A stretch of 64,000 nt of DNA from Tetrapyrgos nigripes (Eukaryota > Basidiomycota > Agaricomycetes > Agaricales > Campanellaceae). Below, piece by piece: positions 23,256-34,830 of the stretch. Position numbers and translations under genes: made by a program. The stretch spans positions 434,001 through 498,000 of the forward strand of contig JAACJM010000005.1 of the NCBI GenBank assembly GCA_013368315.1, written 5' to 3'. The first letter of the stretch is position 1. The number at the start of each line of letters is the position of its first letter. The notes beneath the pieces are model-generated. The model made no database searches. It was not told where the DNA came from and saw only the letters and a list, made by a program, of their open reading frames with translations.

Positions 23256-25335
23256 TCAACTGTTGTCTTTGGAATTGTAGTGTTTTTCACAGAAAGTTGA
23301 ATACTGATGTACAATCAAACTGATGGTGAACGAAGGTTTTGAACAAGAAACTTGACTTTGATTTTCTGCTGCCCTCAGCAATTGTTTCAAAAATTAAAAT
23401 GAAATAAAAATTGCCACCGAGAGCTATCATTTCGTGATACATGTGTTGTAAAGTTCCAATACAGACAGACGTTGTAGTATCTCGGTAAGATTTCAATAGA
23501 GATGGCAAGGAACAGAAGGCATGCAACCTCTGCTCGACGAGAGGGTATAAAATGAGCTTTGACATGCTTGTTCTGATGGAACGAATGCGCTGCCGCTTTC
23601 AGTGTAAGTGCGTGATTCGGCTCGGAAAGTCTTTACAAGCGGCTGGGCGTAGGGGACTGCCTCGCCCTTGTAACACAATATCACTGATATTGCAACTACG
23701 CAGCGCCACCCCGCCAGGTTCTACTCGGCGTGTATCTATCTATCTACACGGTCAGACCTTCGTTGAGCCTCAGGCTCAATATTTTCCCCCATGCTAAGTG
23801 GAAATTTAAATTTGAAGCGTAGTCCTATTTTCTGGAACCGTAACATCAAACTACTTCAGATAGCCTGGCGCAATGCAGATTTCCAAACCTCAGGCCATTT
23901 AAAGGCTCGTTGAACTGTAGCATCAATGACTCTTTCCAAAACACGACAGAACTTTTGTTTATCATTATTGAGGCCATGTTGGGCTTGCACAACTTTCACA
24001 TCAGTATTTTGACAAAACACTGGTTGACTGGTGCCTGCCAAGATTTGGCGGGCGCCAGTGGAAACCAATCACCATTCGTTAAGCGAGCTTAAGCGACCAG
24101 CCAAGTCCAACATCCCACCAGTAAAAATCTTAAATGGCAACGCGCACAACCTCTGCTAGCTTCTGTCCCTCTGTTTTATGTTAAAATAACTTCATTTCTA
24201 TGTAAGATAATCTACCTACTAGGAAGCAAGGCAAGTTGTAATGATGAGACTCTCGCAACTGAAACACAACGTTGGGCTGCAACAGCCTGCAAATTTGACT
24301 TCAATGCCCCGCAACCACTTCAAGCCTTCAAGCTTCAACGCTCCCACTCAAAACGCAACTTCCAGGCTCTCTAAAGCTTTCGTCTCAAGTGCTCTACAGG
24401 ACTGGTTCTCGAGGGTTCAAGCTTCAAGCATCAAGAAAGCAAAGAACAAACACTCAAGGCGTGGTCTGCCAAGGCGAGTTTGCCCTTTGTCCGCCAATTC
24501 CTCAGCCAAGATATGTGTGAATGAGGCATTTCTTTAATAGCGACGCTGACATTATCTAGTTCTGACAGGACATACAGACTGGAGCACAAATGTCTAGTTT
24601 ACGTAGGAGAAGTAGTACATAGATTACAGCGCGTACATGTACGATTCTGTCATAATCAATTAAAGCGATTTTTTTTACATTTTTTGAGGGAGCGGGTAAA
24701 CAAGAACGGGAAGCGCCGGCTGCTGACGTGTGTGTGGTGCGGTGTTTTGATGCTCAGGCCAAGAAATTTGAACCCCAGGCTCAACTGATGCGGAGGATCT
24801 AATTGCAAAAGTGACACTGAGCCGCACTTGATTCTGGACCTTGTTTCAAGGTCCCAAGTTCAGCCTGAGCTCAGCCGGATCGTCTGCCTGTGTATCTATA
24901 GAACAAAGTGACAGCATACGGAGATCCCCTACGAGATTCTTAGCGGCGCAACTTGTGCGCCAGTCCCCGACTCCGTTGTAAGCCCAATTGAACTCAGCAG
25001 CAGTTCATCAAGTTGAGGTTCGAAAATCAAGTCATTCGGTCACGGTGTTAAACTGGGTCAGATGTATATGCAAGTTCCCTGGACCCTGACAGTACTAGTA
25101 CTCACTACTAGCAGTGTAGCTCCAAAAACATTTCCACTCATGCACCATAAAGCAGCCCACGCAATTGACCAATTAACACTCCGCAGTATAGGACCATTAC
25201 TCTCCATGTCTTCAAACTCAGGCCACCAATCTCATTCCTCCAAAAACTGCGGTCGATACAAATCAATGGGATCAAAAATTAGGATTTGTGATGATTGTTG
25301 GTTACATCTGGAGTCGGAATGAATTGATCAGTTCT
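23256..25335. other. Intergenic, no gene supported
   Basis: The frames here (for example 24241-24537, 98 codons, Ser/Lys-rich) show no motif or splice context. A small hairpin, GGCGCAACTTGTGCGCC, followed by AGTCCCCGACTCC at 24943-24975, is a piece of the repeat described at 26151. Confidence 0.4.
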
Positions 25336-25340
25336 GACAG

Positions 25341-25735
25341 CACCCAGACTGAACCATTGAATATAAAACCTTTTCACCGAACAGACGACAAAAGCCCTCA
25401 CCGAAAGCGCGGTCCATTACTTGACACTTTGCTTCATATTCGTGAGCAAACAAGAAAGCTGTAGACGAAATTCTCTGAATAAAGTAGCTTTTCGGCAATA
25501 ACATCGGCTTTGAAACGAGCTCTCAATATTTTAGATTGCTTGTTCGGAGCTGTATGGTCTACTACACGCTGGTGGAGATGCAATAGGTCGATAGCAGACA
25601 AAAGTTGCAAGAGCTCTGACAACGTTGAGCAAGGAATAATGGGCACGCGCTGGCAGCAAGACCGAGGCATTGTGAGAGAGTCATGGTGGTAAAGCGTAGA
25701 AGGCAATGGAACGCTGAAAACAATGACCTCACTGG
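25341..25735 (-). pseudogene. Partial duplicate of the 414-aa orphan gene
   Basis: Closely matches 30218-30600, the 5' part of exon 2 of the intact orphan gene (shared LLSAIDLLH, TAPNKQSKILRARF, AEKLLYSEN). It is truncated at both ends: at 25735 it meets a TIR repeat and at about 25341 unrelated DNA. It contains small indels, so it is not functional. Confidence 0.8.
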
Positions 25736-25737
25736 GG

Positions 25738-26150
25738 AAAGGTGCCACTGCTTCGCATGGCAAATTACGAAGCCCATTATTGGATAAATAAAATGGTTTC
25801 ATATGCAGTAAAAGATCAGATAGAGCCCAATATCTCAATGTAACGACGCCTTCAATTATAAATGACCTTGGATTGGGTGGAGGAAGCCATAGTGATTCGG
25901 CTCTTGGTGACTTTCGACGGCTACTGAGGGAAAACACGTCTGAAGCTCGTTGTGGTTGGGCCTGTAGTCGTCGACAGCGGAGGGAAAGGACTTATGACGT
26001 ACTCACATCATATCAAGTGTCAGTTGAAATGGCAGTGTTCGGGCACTTCGGAGCGCTGAGGTGGCGTGTAAAAGTTAGAACCCGTGAGAACCTTTGGTAC
26101 TCAATTGGGGGGTCGACATAAGTTAACTCAGCCTAAAGGGCCTCGTAATG
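25738..26150. repeat. TIR repeat family, copy near the orphan gene duplicate
   Basis: Starts GGGGAAAGGTGCCACTGCTT and ends GGGCCTCGTAA. The interior (from GACCTTGGATTGGGTGGAGG to GGTCGACATAA) has a diverged copy at about 57460-57720. The start is shared with 41812. Confidence 0.55.
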
Positions 26151-26282
26151 CGGGAATCGCCGTTTAAAATTTCAGAACCCGAATTTGTTGATCGATCGGT
26201 GGGACACGTCCCTCCTCCTGTCCCTTCGGTCCGGAGTCGGGGATTCTTAGCGGCGCAACTTATGCGCCAGTCCCCGACTCCA
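26151..26282. repeat. Hairpin-bearing repeat, second copy at 30601-30697
   Basis: About 98 bp (TGCGGGAATCGCCG to GAGTCGGGGATTC) is nearly identical to 30601-30697. Here it continues into GGCGCAACTTATGCGCC and GTCCCCGACTC, so GAGTCGGGGA pairs with TCCCCGACTC around an inner GGCGCA/TGCGCC stem: a double stem-loop. In the other copy a different sequence follows, with its own CACTGAGC/GCTCAGTG stem. Confidence 0.65.
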
Positions 26283-26640
26283 TTTGAAAGTAGCGCTAAT
26301 ACAGAACTGTAAGGTGTGTGATCAAGTATTCTCACCGAGCCCAATGCTCAAGACCTAAGCCAGAACAGGTTTTATAAATGTTCCTAGGTACAAGCACAAC
26401 AGGCAGTGGTAAGAAATATAGATGATAATTCTAAGTACTACAAGTGTGGCTTATATACTAGAAGGCGTGTGAATAGATATGTAAACTATATAGTCGTCTG
26501 TATTAGGAAGTACGCGTTACACCCTCCCCCACAAGATTCCGTCAAGGAATATACGAAAACATGAACTATAAGTATAGATAAGTAGATAATAGTAAGTAAA
26601 GGATAACTGATAATTTTATCAGAGTACAATACAATTGCCA

Positions 26641-27739
26641 TTAAGCCTCTGGACCACGAGTAATAGAAGACGTAGTTGGAATCGAGGAATGAGTTGTGGC
26701 AATGTGTAGTGCGCTAAGATCGACGCCAGCATTGTCATTGGAAGCAACAACTGGGATGATGATAAGGGGCATTTTGTAGTCTCGAGGAATGGAGCATTGT
26801 GCCTTGTGAGCACGGATGATCAGAAGTCGACGGCGAAATTCTAATAGATCGTCCTGGTTCCAGTGCTCAGGTAGGTCATAAGCACAGCTCGTTGTAGGAA
26901 CGCAATCGACCAGTAGCATGCGGAGAATGGATTTACGTAGTATCTCCAACCAATATGTATCCGCTGGTTTAGCGCAGTATCGATCGCGGCAATAATGGCG
27001 TCCGAATTGTAGCAGGTCATTGACCATATCCTCGGTGATGCCGCATGAGGCCAAGTGGCGAGCCACATTGACAACAGTCCAGCGGTTAGAATCACGAGGG
27101 CTGATAGGACGGAGAAGGAATGTGGGGTTGACCTCTAATGAATGTTGGACTAGCCATTGTCCTTACATGAGAGGCATAACGCAAATTAACACGAACAATC
27201 GAGTAAACTTGCTTGCGTGTTTCAACGCGGTAGAAGTATCAGGGGCAAGTCCAAGGATCAGTCAGATACCTTCTATGGACTTGATATCTACCGTGCCGCT
27301 GTTGGTTACGAAGAAACCAGGGTGTTCCACGAAATTTCCGTAGATCGACAACCAATGAATACAGTCATTGATTGGAGCGTTGATCAACGAAACAGGATCC
27401 ATCTGAGAAACCTTGATGGGAGTCCACGCCTCGACGGACTCCTCAGAGTAATCCAAAATAGGAAAACGAGTCCGCTGAAGCCCATCACCAACTTGGTAAG
27501 TATCAGCAATATAGGCTTCAACGGCATTGATTGTCTTTGTGCCCAGTAATATCCTCCAATACACGACGAATGCGTGCAGACTGGGCAGAATCGGCAACAT
27601 GATAGTTCTCAACGATGTAACCAGGATGACTGGCACGACGTATAAGAGCTTCGGCTTCGCCTATGGTGGTGGGAATAGAGCGCGTCCGGAAACGGCCATG
27701 ACAAAATGAAGAAACTTCGATGGGAATCAAAGTTTCCAT
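26641..27739 (-). pseudogene. Orphan reading frame carried by the small LTR element
   Basis: A minus-strand frame from ATG at 27739 (METLIPIEVSSF) to a stop at 26641. It needs one frame correction near 27535-27545 and a probable intron at about 27147-27267 (donor GTATCT, acceptor GTAAG). It then continues through SLEVNPTFLLRP and VARHLASCGITEDMVNDLL to an end rich in Ser/Thr. No pol motif is present and I do not recognise the family. It is likely host-derived or of unknown origin. Confidence 0.5.
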
Positions 27740-27889
27740 GTATTTGAATTTTTAGTCGCATTACTCTGCTTAGCAGATTTTAGTTTGCTTTGCAAAGGAT
27801 GGAAGGCTTGTGTTTGTGGATAACTACCATATGGTCCCTCCCCTGCAAAAGAGCGGAACAACGCAAATTAGAAATTTGGTCCCGTACTA

Positions 27890-28190
27890 TTTCTCTTTCG
27901 GAGTTGGTCTCCGAAAGCACCACTTATTACGAGTACCCTTTGCGACAGGGAAGCCGTACAATTTTCTTTCGGAATTTGTTTTCCGAAGGCGACTCTGAGT
28001 GAGCAGCATGACTAGATTCCCATTGTGATGGGCAAGCCATAATATTTTTCTTTCGGAACTCAATTTCTGAAGGCGCCTCTGAACGGGCGGCATAACTAGA
28101 TTCCCTTTGCAATAGTCTGGAATTCGGGCGCCTCACATTGGGAGGCATTACTAAAATCTTTACGGAATCTGTTTTCTGAATTTGTCTCCA
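27890..28190. repeat. Imperfect repeats inside the small LTR element
   Basis: The word TTTCTTTCGGAAnT..TTCCGAAGGCG recurs at about 27893, 27964, 28048 and, weaker, 28156. The spacing varies from 70 to 108 bases and each unit has an inverted CGGA/TCCG core. Confidence 0.5.
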
Positions 28191-29415
28191 TCAGTGAAGT
28201 AGTTTCAACTCTAGAAGAGGATCTAACTTCAGCGGTGGGCCTTGGTGTATCATGTATAACAAGTAAACGATCAGTGTTCCGCACCAGATTAATTCTGTCA
28301 AGTAGAACGATACTGGAACCGTCAATTTCATTGAAAATTTCACTTTGACTGGTGTGGTCACCGTCCAATCACCGGCTTCGGATCAAGACAAGTTAGTCAA
28401 AGGCTTCCGAACTTCCGAACTTCAATCGCGTGGCCCTTATTTGACGATTTGTACCTCGCCTATGTGGACACGACGCAGGCCCCAAGGTGGTTCTTACTGG
28501 CAATGCAGGAGATTCCTCAACCTCAGTTCCTGAGTACATAGGTAACACAAGTCTGTTGACTCGTGTTGCGCGCAGTAATGGCACTAGTCATACTGTGGAA
28601 TGGTATGTTCACTTAAGAGGAATATTCAACACTCAAGTAGATAGAGTGGATGACGAAAGAATTGTTGGTATTCTTAGGAATTCTTCTGGATGGTCATGAT
28701 GGCACCGGGCACAATGAATTTCCCATTATGCGATTGTCAGCAGTACTTGACTGCGGTACTCCTCCATTGATTGGAGCGGCAGAGTGATATTCCGCTGGTG
28801 TCAGGCTCTGAATGGCAGATGACTGACGCATCGGATTCAGGGTCCACGATGCAGATATGGAAGCCAATTGTGACCTCCCTGACGTGGACAACAGAACAGC
28901 CTCCTCTGGATGTTCCAATAATTAGGGCATTCGGTCTTGTGGACCGTTGAATTGTGATTCACACGCAGCACTCATGCTACGGGGCTTACACTTGAATGAT
29001 GTAAAGAACACTCTGTCTACAAAGAGGCAGGTAACATGACGGACAATGTCAACGTCGGATGGGAGTTCTCTGGATAGATGTCCAGGCTTGTGCCTCAGAA
29101 CAATAACTGAAGGCTTAAAAAAGTGTAAGGTGTGTGATCAAGTATTCTCACCGAGCCCAATGCTCAAGACCTAAGCCAGCACAGGTTTTATAAATGTTCC
29201 TAGGTACAAGCACGACAGGCAGTGGTAAGAAATATAGATGATAATTCTAAGTACTACGAGTGTGGCTTATATACTAGAAGGCGTGTGAATAGATATGTAA
29301 ACTATATAGTCGTCCGTATTAGGAAGTACGCGTTACAAGAACAGAAAAGAACAATACTATCGGTATACTATTGGTACAAGTAGCGCCAAAACTTTTGTAC
29401 AGAACAACGTTGAAA

Positions 29416-30966
29416 TCATTTCGTCTTTGCTGACCCACTGGTATTCCTCCTGGTCCGTCGTTTGGGAGCAGGAGGGTCAGTTGATTTATCTTCGGAAGGC
29501 AAAGCGCTCGTCGATGGAAGCTGTTCATCATCAGTTGGACCAGAGCCAGTGGCTGTAGCTGCGTTGGTTCGCTTGGAAGGAGAAGCCGGAATGGGCAGCA
29601 GAATGATGGCAGAAAGAACATCGGGATCCGGGGAAGGAAGATTTTTGAAGAACTCATCGTAAAAGAGCTCAAGAGCGTCATGAGTTTCAGGCAAAATAAA
29701 CAGATCGGTAAGGATTGCTTGGCCGTTGTGAGAGTCAGGAAATTTGTATCTGTATGATTTGAGCACAAAACTCGCCGGTGAGTAGTGGAATAGACAGTTC
29801 ACTCACAGATTGCAGTAAAATCTCACAGCTACCTTTTTGCCAACGCTAAGCCTAGCTTTATAGTCCGAAGGGTGGATTTTGTTACCCAAACCATCGAAAA
29901 AGTTTGGAACCTTGACTCGGATCGGAAGGAGAACAAAGTTTTTGGCCGCGTTCTCAAATTTGCCTTCGTCATCAGGCATTTGCGACAGATACCAACGACC
30001 GTCAGCTGGAACATCACTTAAAGAGCTTGACTTGTGTTGAAAACCAACGGTCCGAATACAATATGCAATCATGTCATTTTTCATTATAGAGGCAACTGGA
30101 ATTGAAATTGCGAGTTCAGCCAAATATTGACATGATTGAGAGTCGAAAGAATGAGATATGACATCGACAGCGGAAGGAGTCATCAGCCAATGTTTGAAGC
30201 CTCTCACGACACCAGACTGAACCATCGAATATAAAACCTTTTCGCCAAACAGACGACAAAAGCCCTCACCAAAAGCGCGGTCCATTATTTGACACTTTGC
30301 TTCATATTCGTGAGCAAACGAGGAAGCTGTAGACGAATTCTCTGAATAAACTAGCTTTTCGGCAATAAGATTGGCTATAAACCGAGCTCTCAATATTTTA
30401 GATTGCTTGTTAGGTGCTGTATGGTCAACATGCTGGTGGATATGCAATAGGTCGATAGCGGACAAACGTTGCAAAGACTCTGACAATGTTGGGGCAAGGA
30501 ATAATGGGCACGCGCTGGCAGCAAGACCGAGACATTGAGAGAGAGACATGGTGGTAAAGCGTAGAAGCCAATGGAACGCTGTAGAAAAGAATGACCTCAT
30601 GCGGGAATCGCCGTTTAAAATTTCAGAACCCGAATTTGTTGATCGATCGGTGGGACACGTCCCTCCTCCTGTCCCTTCGGTCCGGAGTCGGGGATTCAAA
30701 CTCCGCTCGGCTGAGGCAGCAGCTTTGGACACTGAGCCTGTCCCTTCGTAGCTCAGTGTACTAACCTCAAGGTGTTTCGCCTCGTTATTGCCACAGAACA
30801 CGAAGTAGATAGATAGACAGACAGTACCTATCTTGGGATCGATCAGATGACAGAAGGAAAGTGGGCCATCGCACTCCATCGCTTCGCGTAGCTGCGCCAC
30901 TTGGCCGAAGGAAAAGTCCGGACAGAGTCCCAGCGGATCTTTAGCAAACTTTTGGGTGTTGGCCAT
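29416..30966 (-). CDS. Orphan protein, 414 aa, intact
   Basis: I do not recognise this gene. Three exons (30828-30966, 29807-30578, 29416-29749) join in frame from ATG to TGA. The N-terminus reads MANTQKFAKDPLG; the centre is globular (KCQIMDRAFGEGFCRLFGE, then NFVLLPIRVKVPNFFDG); the last about 60 residues are Pro/Ser/Thr/Lys-rich and end basic (KRRTRRN), perhaps a nuclear signal. Intron 1 is enlarged to about 250 bases by the repeat copy at 30601-30697. It lies head-to-tail 122 bases from the GGPP synthase gene on the same strand. The small LTR element is inserted 74 bases past its stop. It may simply be a neighbour of the cluster. Confidence 0.7.
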
Positions 30967-31087
30967 ACTTCTGGAGCTTTCGCAATAACATTGGTGTACT
31001 TTGAATTTCTGCTCTATGAATAAATAGTACTTGTCAAATCTACACGGTATCTACAATGCTATCTTGTAATTTGTCAGCTCCGTTTCT

Positions 31088-32652
31088 TTACTGAATTGTC
31101 GTTGGGTCGACGTGTAGGCAGTCAATTAGTCTTTCCAACGCTTCATTTCCTCCAAGGCGAGTGATTTCCATACGGATCTAGAGTAGAATATCAGCGAAGC
31201 TAAACTAACGGCTTAAATCAACCATTCGCCAGGCTTACCCTCGTTTCCATAGTCGCAAGTACAACAAGAGTGTATTGGAAGCTCTTGGTGTGCTCCTTGA
31301 GATAGTTGACCGCATGGAGCTTTAGCGTAGGCGTTTCCGGTCTCTTCTGTAAAACGTCTGTGCGAAACAATCAGCTCGGCTTCGAATCGAATGAACGCAA
31401 GAGCGCAGGTTGATTCTAGTATCTTACTGAGAATTTGATGATTCTTGCTATCTGCTCTTATACCATGAACCACAGGGAACGAGAATTTACCCTCAGTGAG
31501 GTCTTCGGCAAATCCTTTGTTGGAGGTGTACTGCAAGGGGAGAAAGAATCCATTAGGTTGTATGGCATAGTGTACACCTAGGAGCGTAAATTTTCAGCTT
31601 ACATTGGCACTAGACAGGTTCATGAGGTCATCTCGTATCTGGAAAAAGATGCCGATAAGGTTGACGAGGGGCACGTAATCGCTTTCATGTGTTAGAATCA
31701 GCTGTCAAGTTCAACAAGAGCGCATGAGCAAGTCATACATATCAACATTAGTCTTTGCCATAGCCATCATAAGCTTCACGCCTACCCGCAAAAGGGCGCC
31801 AGTCTCTGTGTGTTTTGAGAAGGTTCAAAAAAAGGCATGCGTACCAGAATGAAGTAGAACGTACTGTTTTTAACCATGTCAACATACTCCGTCTCGGTCG
31901 GACACACAAGATTGTCACGCCAGAAGAGATCAAGTCCTTGCCCGCGGTGGAGGTTGAGAAGTACCGCTGTAAAGGACCTCTAAAAAAAATATACCTCTCT
32001 AAGGCCTGTACTGAAACTGACCATTGATGATGAATTCAAGGTCGCGAGTTCGAACCTCGCACTCGGCAGAGGGATAGTACAGGTTTTTCAGTTCATGAAA
32101 AGCCAAAAAATAGACATAATTAGCTGTGTTGATTGTTTGAGGAACACCGTAGATCTTATGCGCCACTAAATATACTGTCAATTATCAGATCCATTGGCAG
32201 AGAACAGAAGAGCTCACCAGGATGCCCTCGCCGAAGCTGAGAGTTATCTTGAATATCATCAATGCTGTTTGATCATTCACTTGCATCATTCGTCTACCCT
32301 CTTGTGGATATGAAGAACTACTCACAGTAGACTTGCGCTGTGCAGCATGTTCACTATTTTCGCAATACTCTTTGTCTTGTCCTTGGGGACATTGAGCCAC
32401 AAATTGAACGCGTCGATGAATTGAGATCGAACGTCTTTTCCAGGATGCGAGATGATGTATGTGTACGGCTCCATGATACTCTGTAAAACATAAGTTTTTC
32501 TGAAGTAGACCCCAGTGGAAATGGCGCTGACTTACCGATTCATCCTTCTCTGACCAGTCAGGGTCTCCTGACAGCCGTTCTACGATGGTGTCGAGGAGCC
32601 GCATTGCAGGCCCTTTGTTGTGGCAATCGGCTTCGTCAATGAGAAGGTCCAT
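31088..32652 (-). CDS. Geranylgeranyl diphosphate synthase
   Basis: A trans-prenyltransferase that lengthens allylic diphosphates with isopentenyl diphosphate, most likely to C20. Ten exons join exactly: 32536-32652, 32326-32480, 32218-32264, 32022-32165, 31865-31966, 31739-31805, 31603-31681, 31428-31530, 31239-31357 and 31088-31177, giving 340 aa, a normal length. The first Asp-rich motif is DDIQD followed by LRRG; the second is [25 protein letters not shown] and the [12 protein letters not shown] block are typical of fungal GGPP synthases. Use of ATG at 32652 gives the expected short N-terminus. No lesion seen. Product length cannot be fixed by reading, but these blocks fit GGPP better than FPP synthase. 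The neighbouring terpene synthase suggests specialised metabolism. Confidence 0.92.
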
Positions 32653-32798
32653 CTCTTCGGTCAGTGGCAATCAGAAGAAATGGAAATACGAGAGTAGCAA
32701 GGGTTGATGAGATGCTTGTATATGGAGGTTCATATAAAGCCTTCACACTCACAACTCTGAATTCACTGTGAGAACTCTACCGGGGCAGCTTTCAGTAC

Positions 32799-33933
32799 GG
32801 GTATGAGAAATCTGCAGACACCCTGCAGACACCCTGCAGACATCCCTATCACCACCACTAACTCATTCATTGTTAAAATCATTGTTTTTGTTAAGTTCTA
32901 CTATCTAGTATGAATAATAGGAATGATGGCTGTTCGTGCATGTACATAAGCTTGGACATATGAATTACAAATTTTTTTTCTGACTAGTTTTTTTTGGAGA
33001 GTGACCTTTGTAAGGCTATACAGGAAAAGATAGAAGCAAAAGAAACAGCAAAGCAAGTAGAGAAGGAGAAGAATAGGCCTCCCAGACCCAGACCAAAGCC
33101 ATTTACCAAAGAGAAAGGCTTAAACAGGTCAACCATGGCTGTTCATGAAGCTGGGCTTCTAAAGGAAGAAATCACTACCAATCAAGCAGAAAATCGCCAG
33201 CCACAGCATTCAGCTGGGTCTAAGCACAGATGTCATGCAGAAAAGAGAAGTGAAGAGACAGAGGATGGAAAGTAGTATAAGAAAACACGCAGGCAGAGAA
33301 AATAGTCTCTTTACAGAAATTGGCTATTGCTAGTTAATCTTTGAATCAAATCCGTTAATGTCCAATTCTAGGCAGAAGTCTTGTATCTGACACTCCCATT
33401 TTGCTTTCTTAGGGTGTCTGCAGGGTGTCTGCACATGCACAGCCATGTGCAGACACCCTTCCCAGAAATTACAAATGAGTACAAATTATCTTGAAGCTAT
33501 TACAATGTATTATCTTGTAGAAACATGCTAAGACATGAGCCAAATACTAACAATTGTTTGATATTCAAAGATGAGTAGTGCAAATACTGGCAGCAAGCAT
33601 TTCAAGGCACTGTGAGACCTTTTGAGTGTCCTTGCTGTACAATTTCACACTGAGATACACTCATGAGAATGTAGAACTCTTCCCCTGATATCCTGAATAG
33701 AGAAAATCTGTAGGAATGTATCAGGAAAAAATCTGTGGCTGTGCTTATACTCCTTTTTTGAAGATTTTTACACTTCGTGTACAGCAGATACACAACTTGG
33801 AAAGCATCTGGAAGCTTAAATATATATATGGCATGGTACATACAGTCTTATACAGTAATTTACAACATTATCCGAAGGGTGTCTGCAGCCCTGCAGGGTG
33901 TCTGCACGGGGTGTCTGCAGATTTACCTATACC
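32799..33933. mobile_element. Non-autonomous TIR element with 11-bp TSD
   Basis: 1135 bp between the GGPP synthase and terpene synthase genes. The inverted ends share AAATCTGCAGACACCC and extend outward to GGGTATGAG / GGTATAGGT; GCTTTCAGTAC flanks both sides (32788-32798 and 33934-33944). GGGTGTCTGCAG words repeat at both ends and at 33414-33460. A target duplication of 9-11 bp fits MULE-type elements. It contains one 93-codon frame (32994-33275), Lys/Glu-rich, without a known domain. Confidence 0.8.
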
Positions 33934-34523
33934 GCTTTCAGTACTGGTAATGGCACAAGAAAGAAGATTCTGCGGACACCGGAGTCGTTTGACATTTCAC
34001 GGCCTTAGTTCGATGCGGGATTTTGTTCAATCTTGATCTTATCGCCCTACCTGACCAAATGAGGTTTAGTCTTGCAATATACATAAATTACTTACGACGC
34101 AAACCACTTATCACTCGCTTGAGATTCAAATCATAAACTCGGGTTCGAAAACAGGTTTGCTTTAGAGGCGAGGACTCAAACGGGCTTTGAGCCACTACTG
34201 CATATCGGACCGGTGAGGACTGTCACCATCATCGAAACCGGAAAGTCGCTAGACTTTTCCTTCCTGTTGGGTTTAGATTCTTTTCGTCAAGTGATATAAA
34301 AACTTATCTCACCTTTCTGTTGAGTAATCATATCTACATATCTATGAATATAACAAACGTAATGAGGCTGATTATAAAGCTGAAATCCACATATCTCCAG
34401 GGGCGGATCAGAGTTCAATCGAATAGAGATGATTAGCAGCGCCCATTTTTTGCGTTTTTCCGGACGCAGACCATGTCCTTACGTGAATAAACCGAACCAC
34501 ACCCGAACAACTCGGTTTCCCAG

Positions 34524-34740
34524 TTCGTAGTCAGACGGACTTGGTAGTAAGTCGATGGATTCGGGATTTCGTGTATGATTTCTTCTTCCCGTTGATTCCG
34601 GCGACATGAAGTAAGGTTGAATTCAGTACCTTTAATTCGTAGTCAGACGTACTTGATAGTAAGTGGATTCGGGATTTCGTGTATGATTTCTCCTTGCCGT
34701 TGATTCCGGCGCTAAGTAAGGCTGAATTCAGTATCTTCTG
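34524..34740. repeat. Tandem duplication in the terpene synthase upstream region
   Basis: Two units, offset 112 bp, begin TTCGTAGTCAGACG and include GATTCGGGATTTCGTGTATG and CGTTGATTCCGGCG. They end about 90 bases before the start codon, so they probably duplicate promoter sequence. Confidence 0.75.
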
Positions 34741-34830
34741 TTTCTATCTCTGCTACTCCCCACACAGACATCAGTATACATATGTAGCCCCCAAATCCTA
34801 TCCAAGTAACTTACCCTCTCAGACATCACC

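Larger units (their letters stand above)
26308..29337 (-). mobile_element. Complete small LTR element with 5-bp TSD
   Basis: Two 214-bp direct repeats (TGTAA...TTACA) at 26308-26521 and 29124-29337 are nearly identical. AGAAC flanks the whole element (26303-26307 and 29338-29342). On the minus strand the polypurine tract GTGGGGGAGGG sits directly before the left LTR, which makes the left LTR the 3' one. The interior of 2.6 kb has no recognisable gag, protease, integrase or reverse transcriptase, so it is a non-autonomous element carrying other sequence. Confidence 0.85.

Noticed and set aside
24241..24537. 98-codon plus-strand frame
   Set aside because: No domain, no splice support, no regulatory context; chance frames of this length are common in this window.
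32040..32070. tRNA-like T arm (GCGAG TTCGAAC CTCGC followed by ACTCGGCA)
   Set aside because: No A box, anticodon arm or pairing acceptor strand lies upstream, and the bases are inside GGPP synthase exon 4, which reads through in frame.
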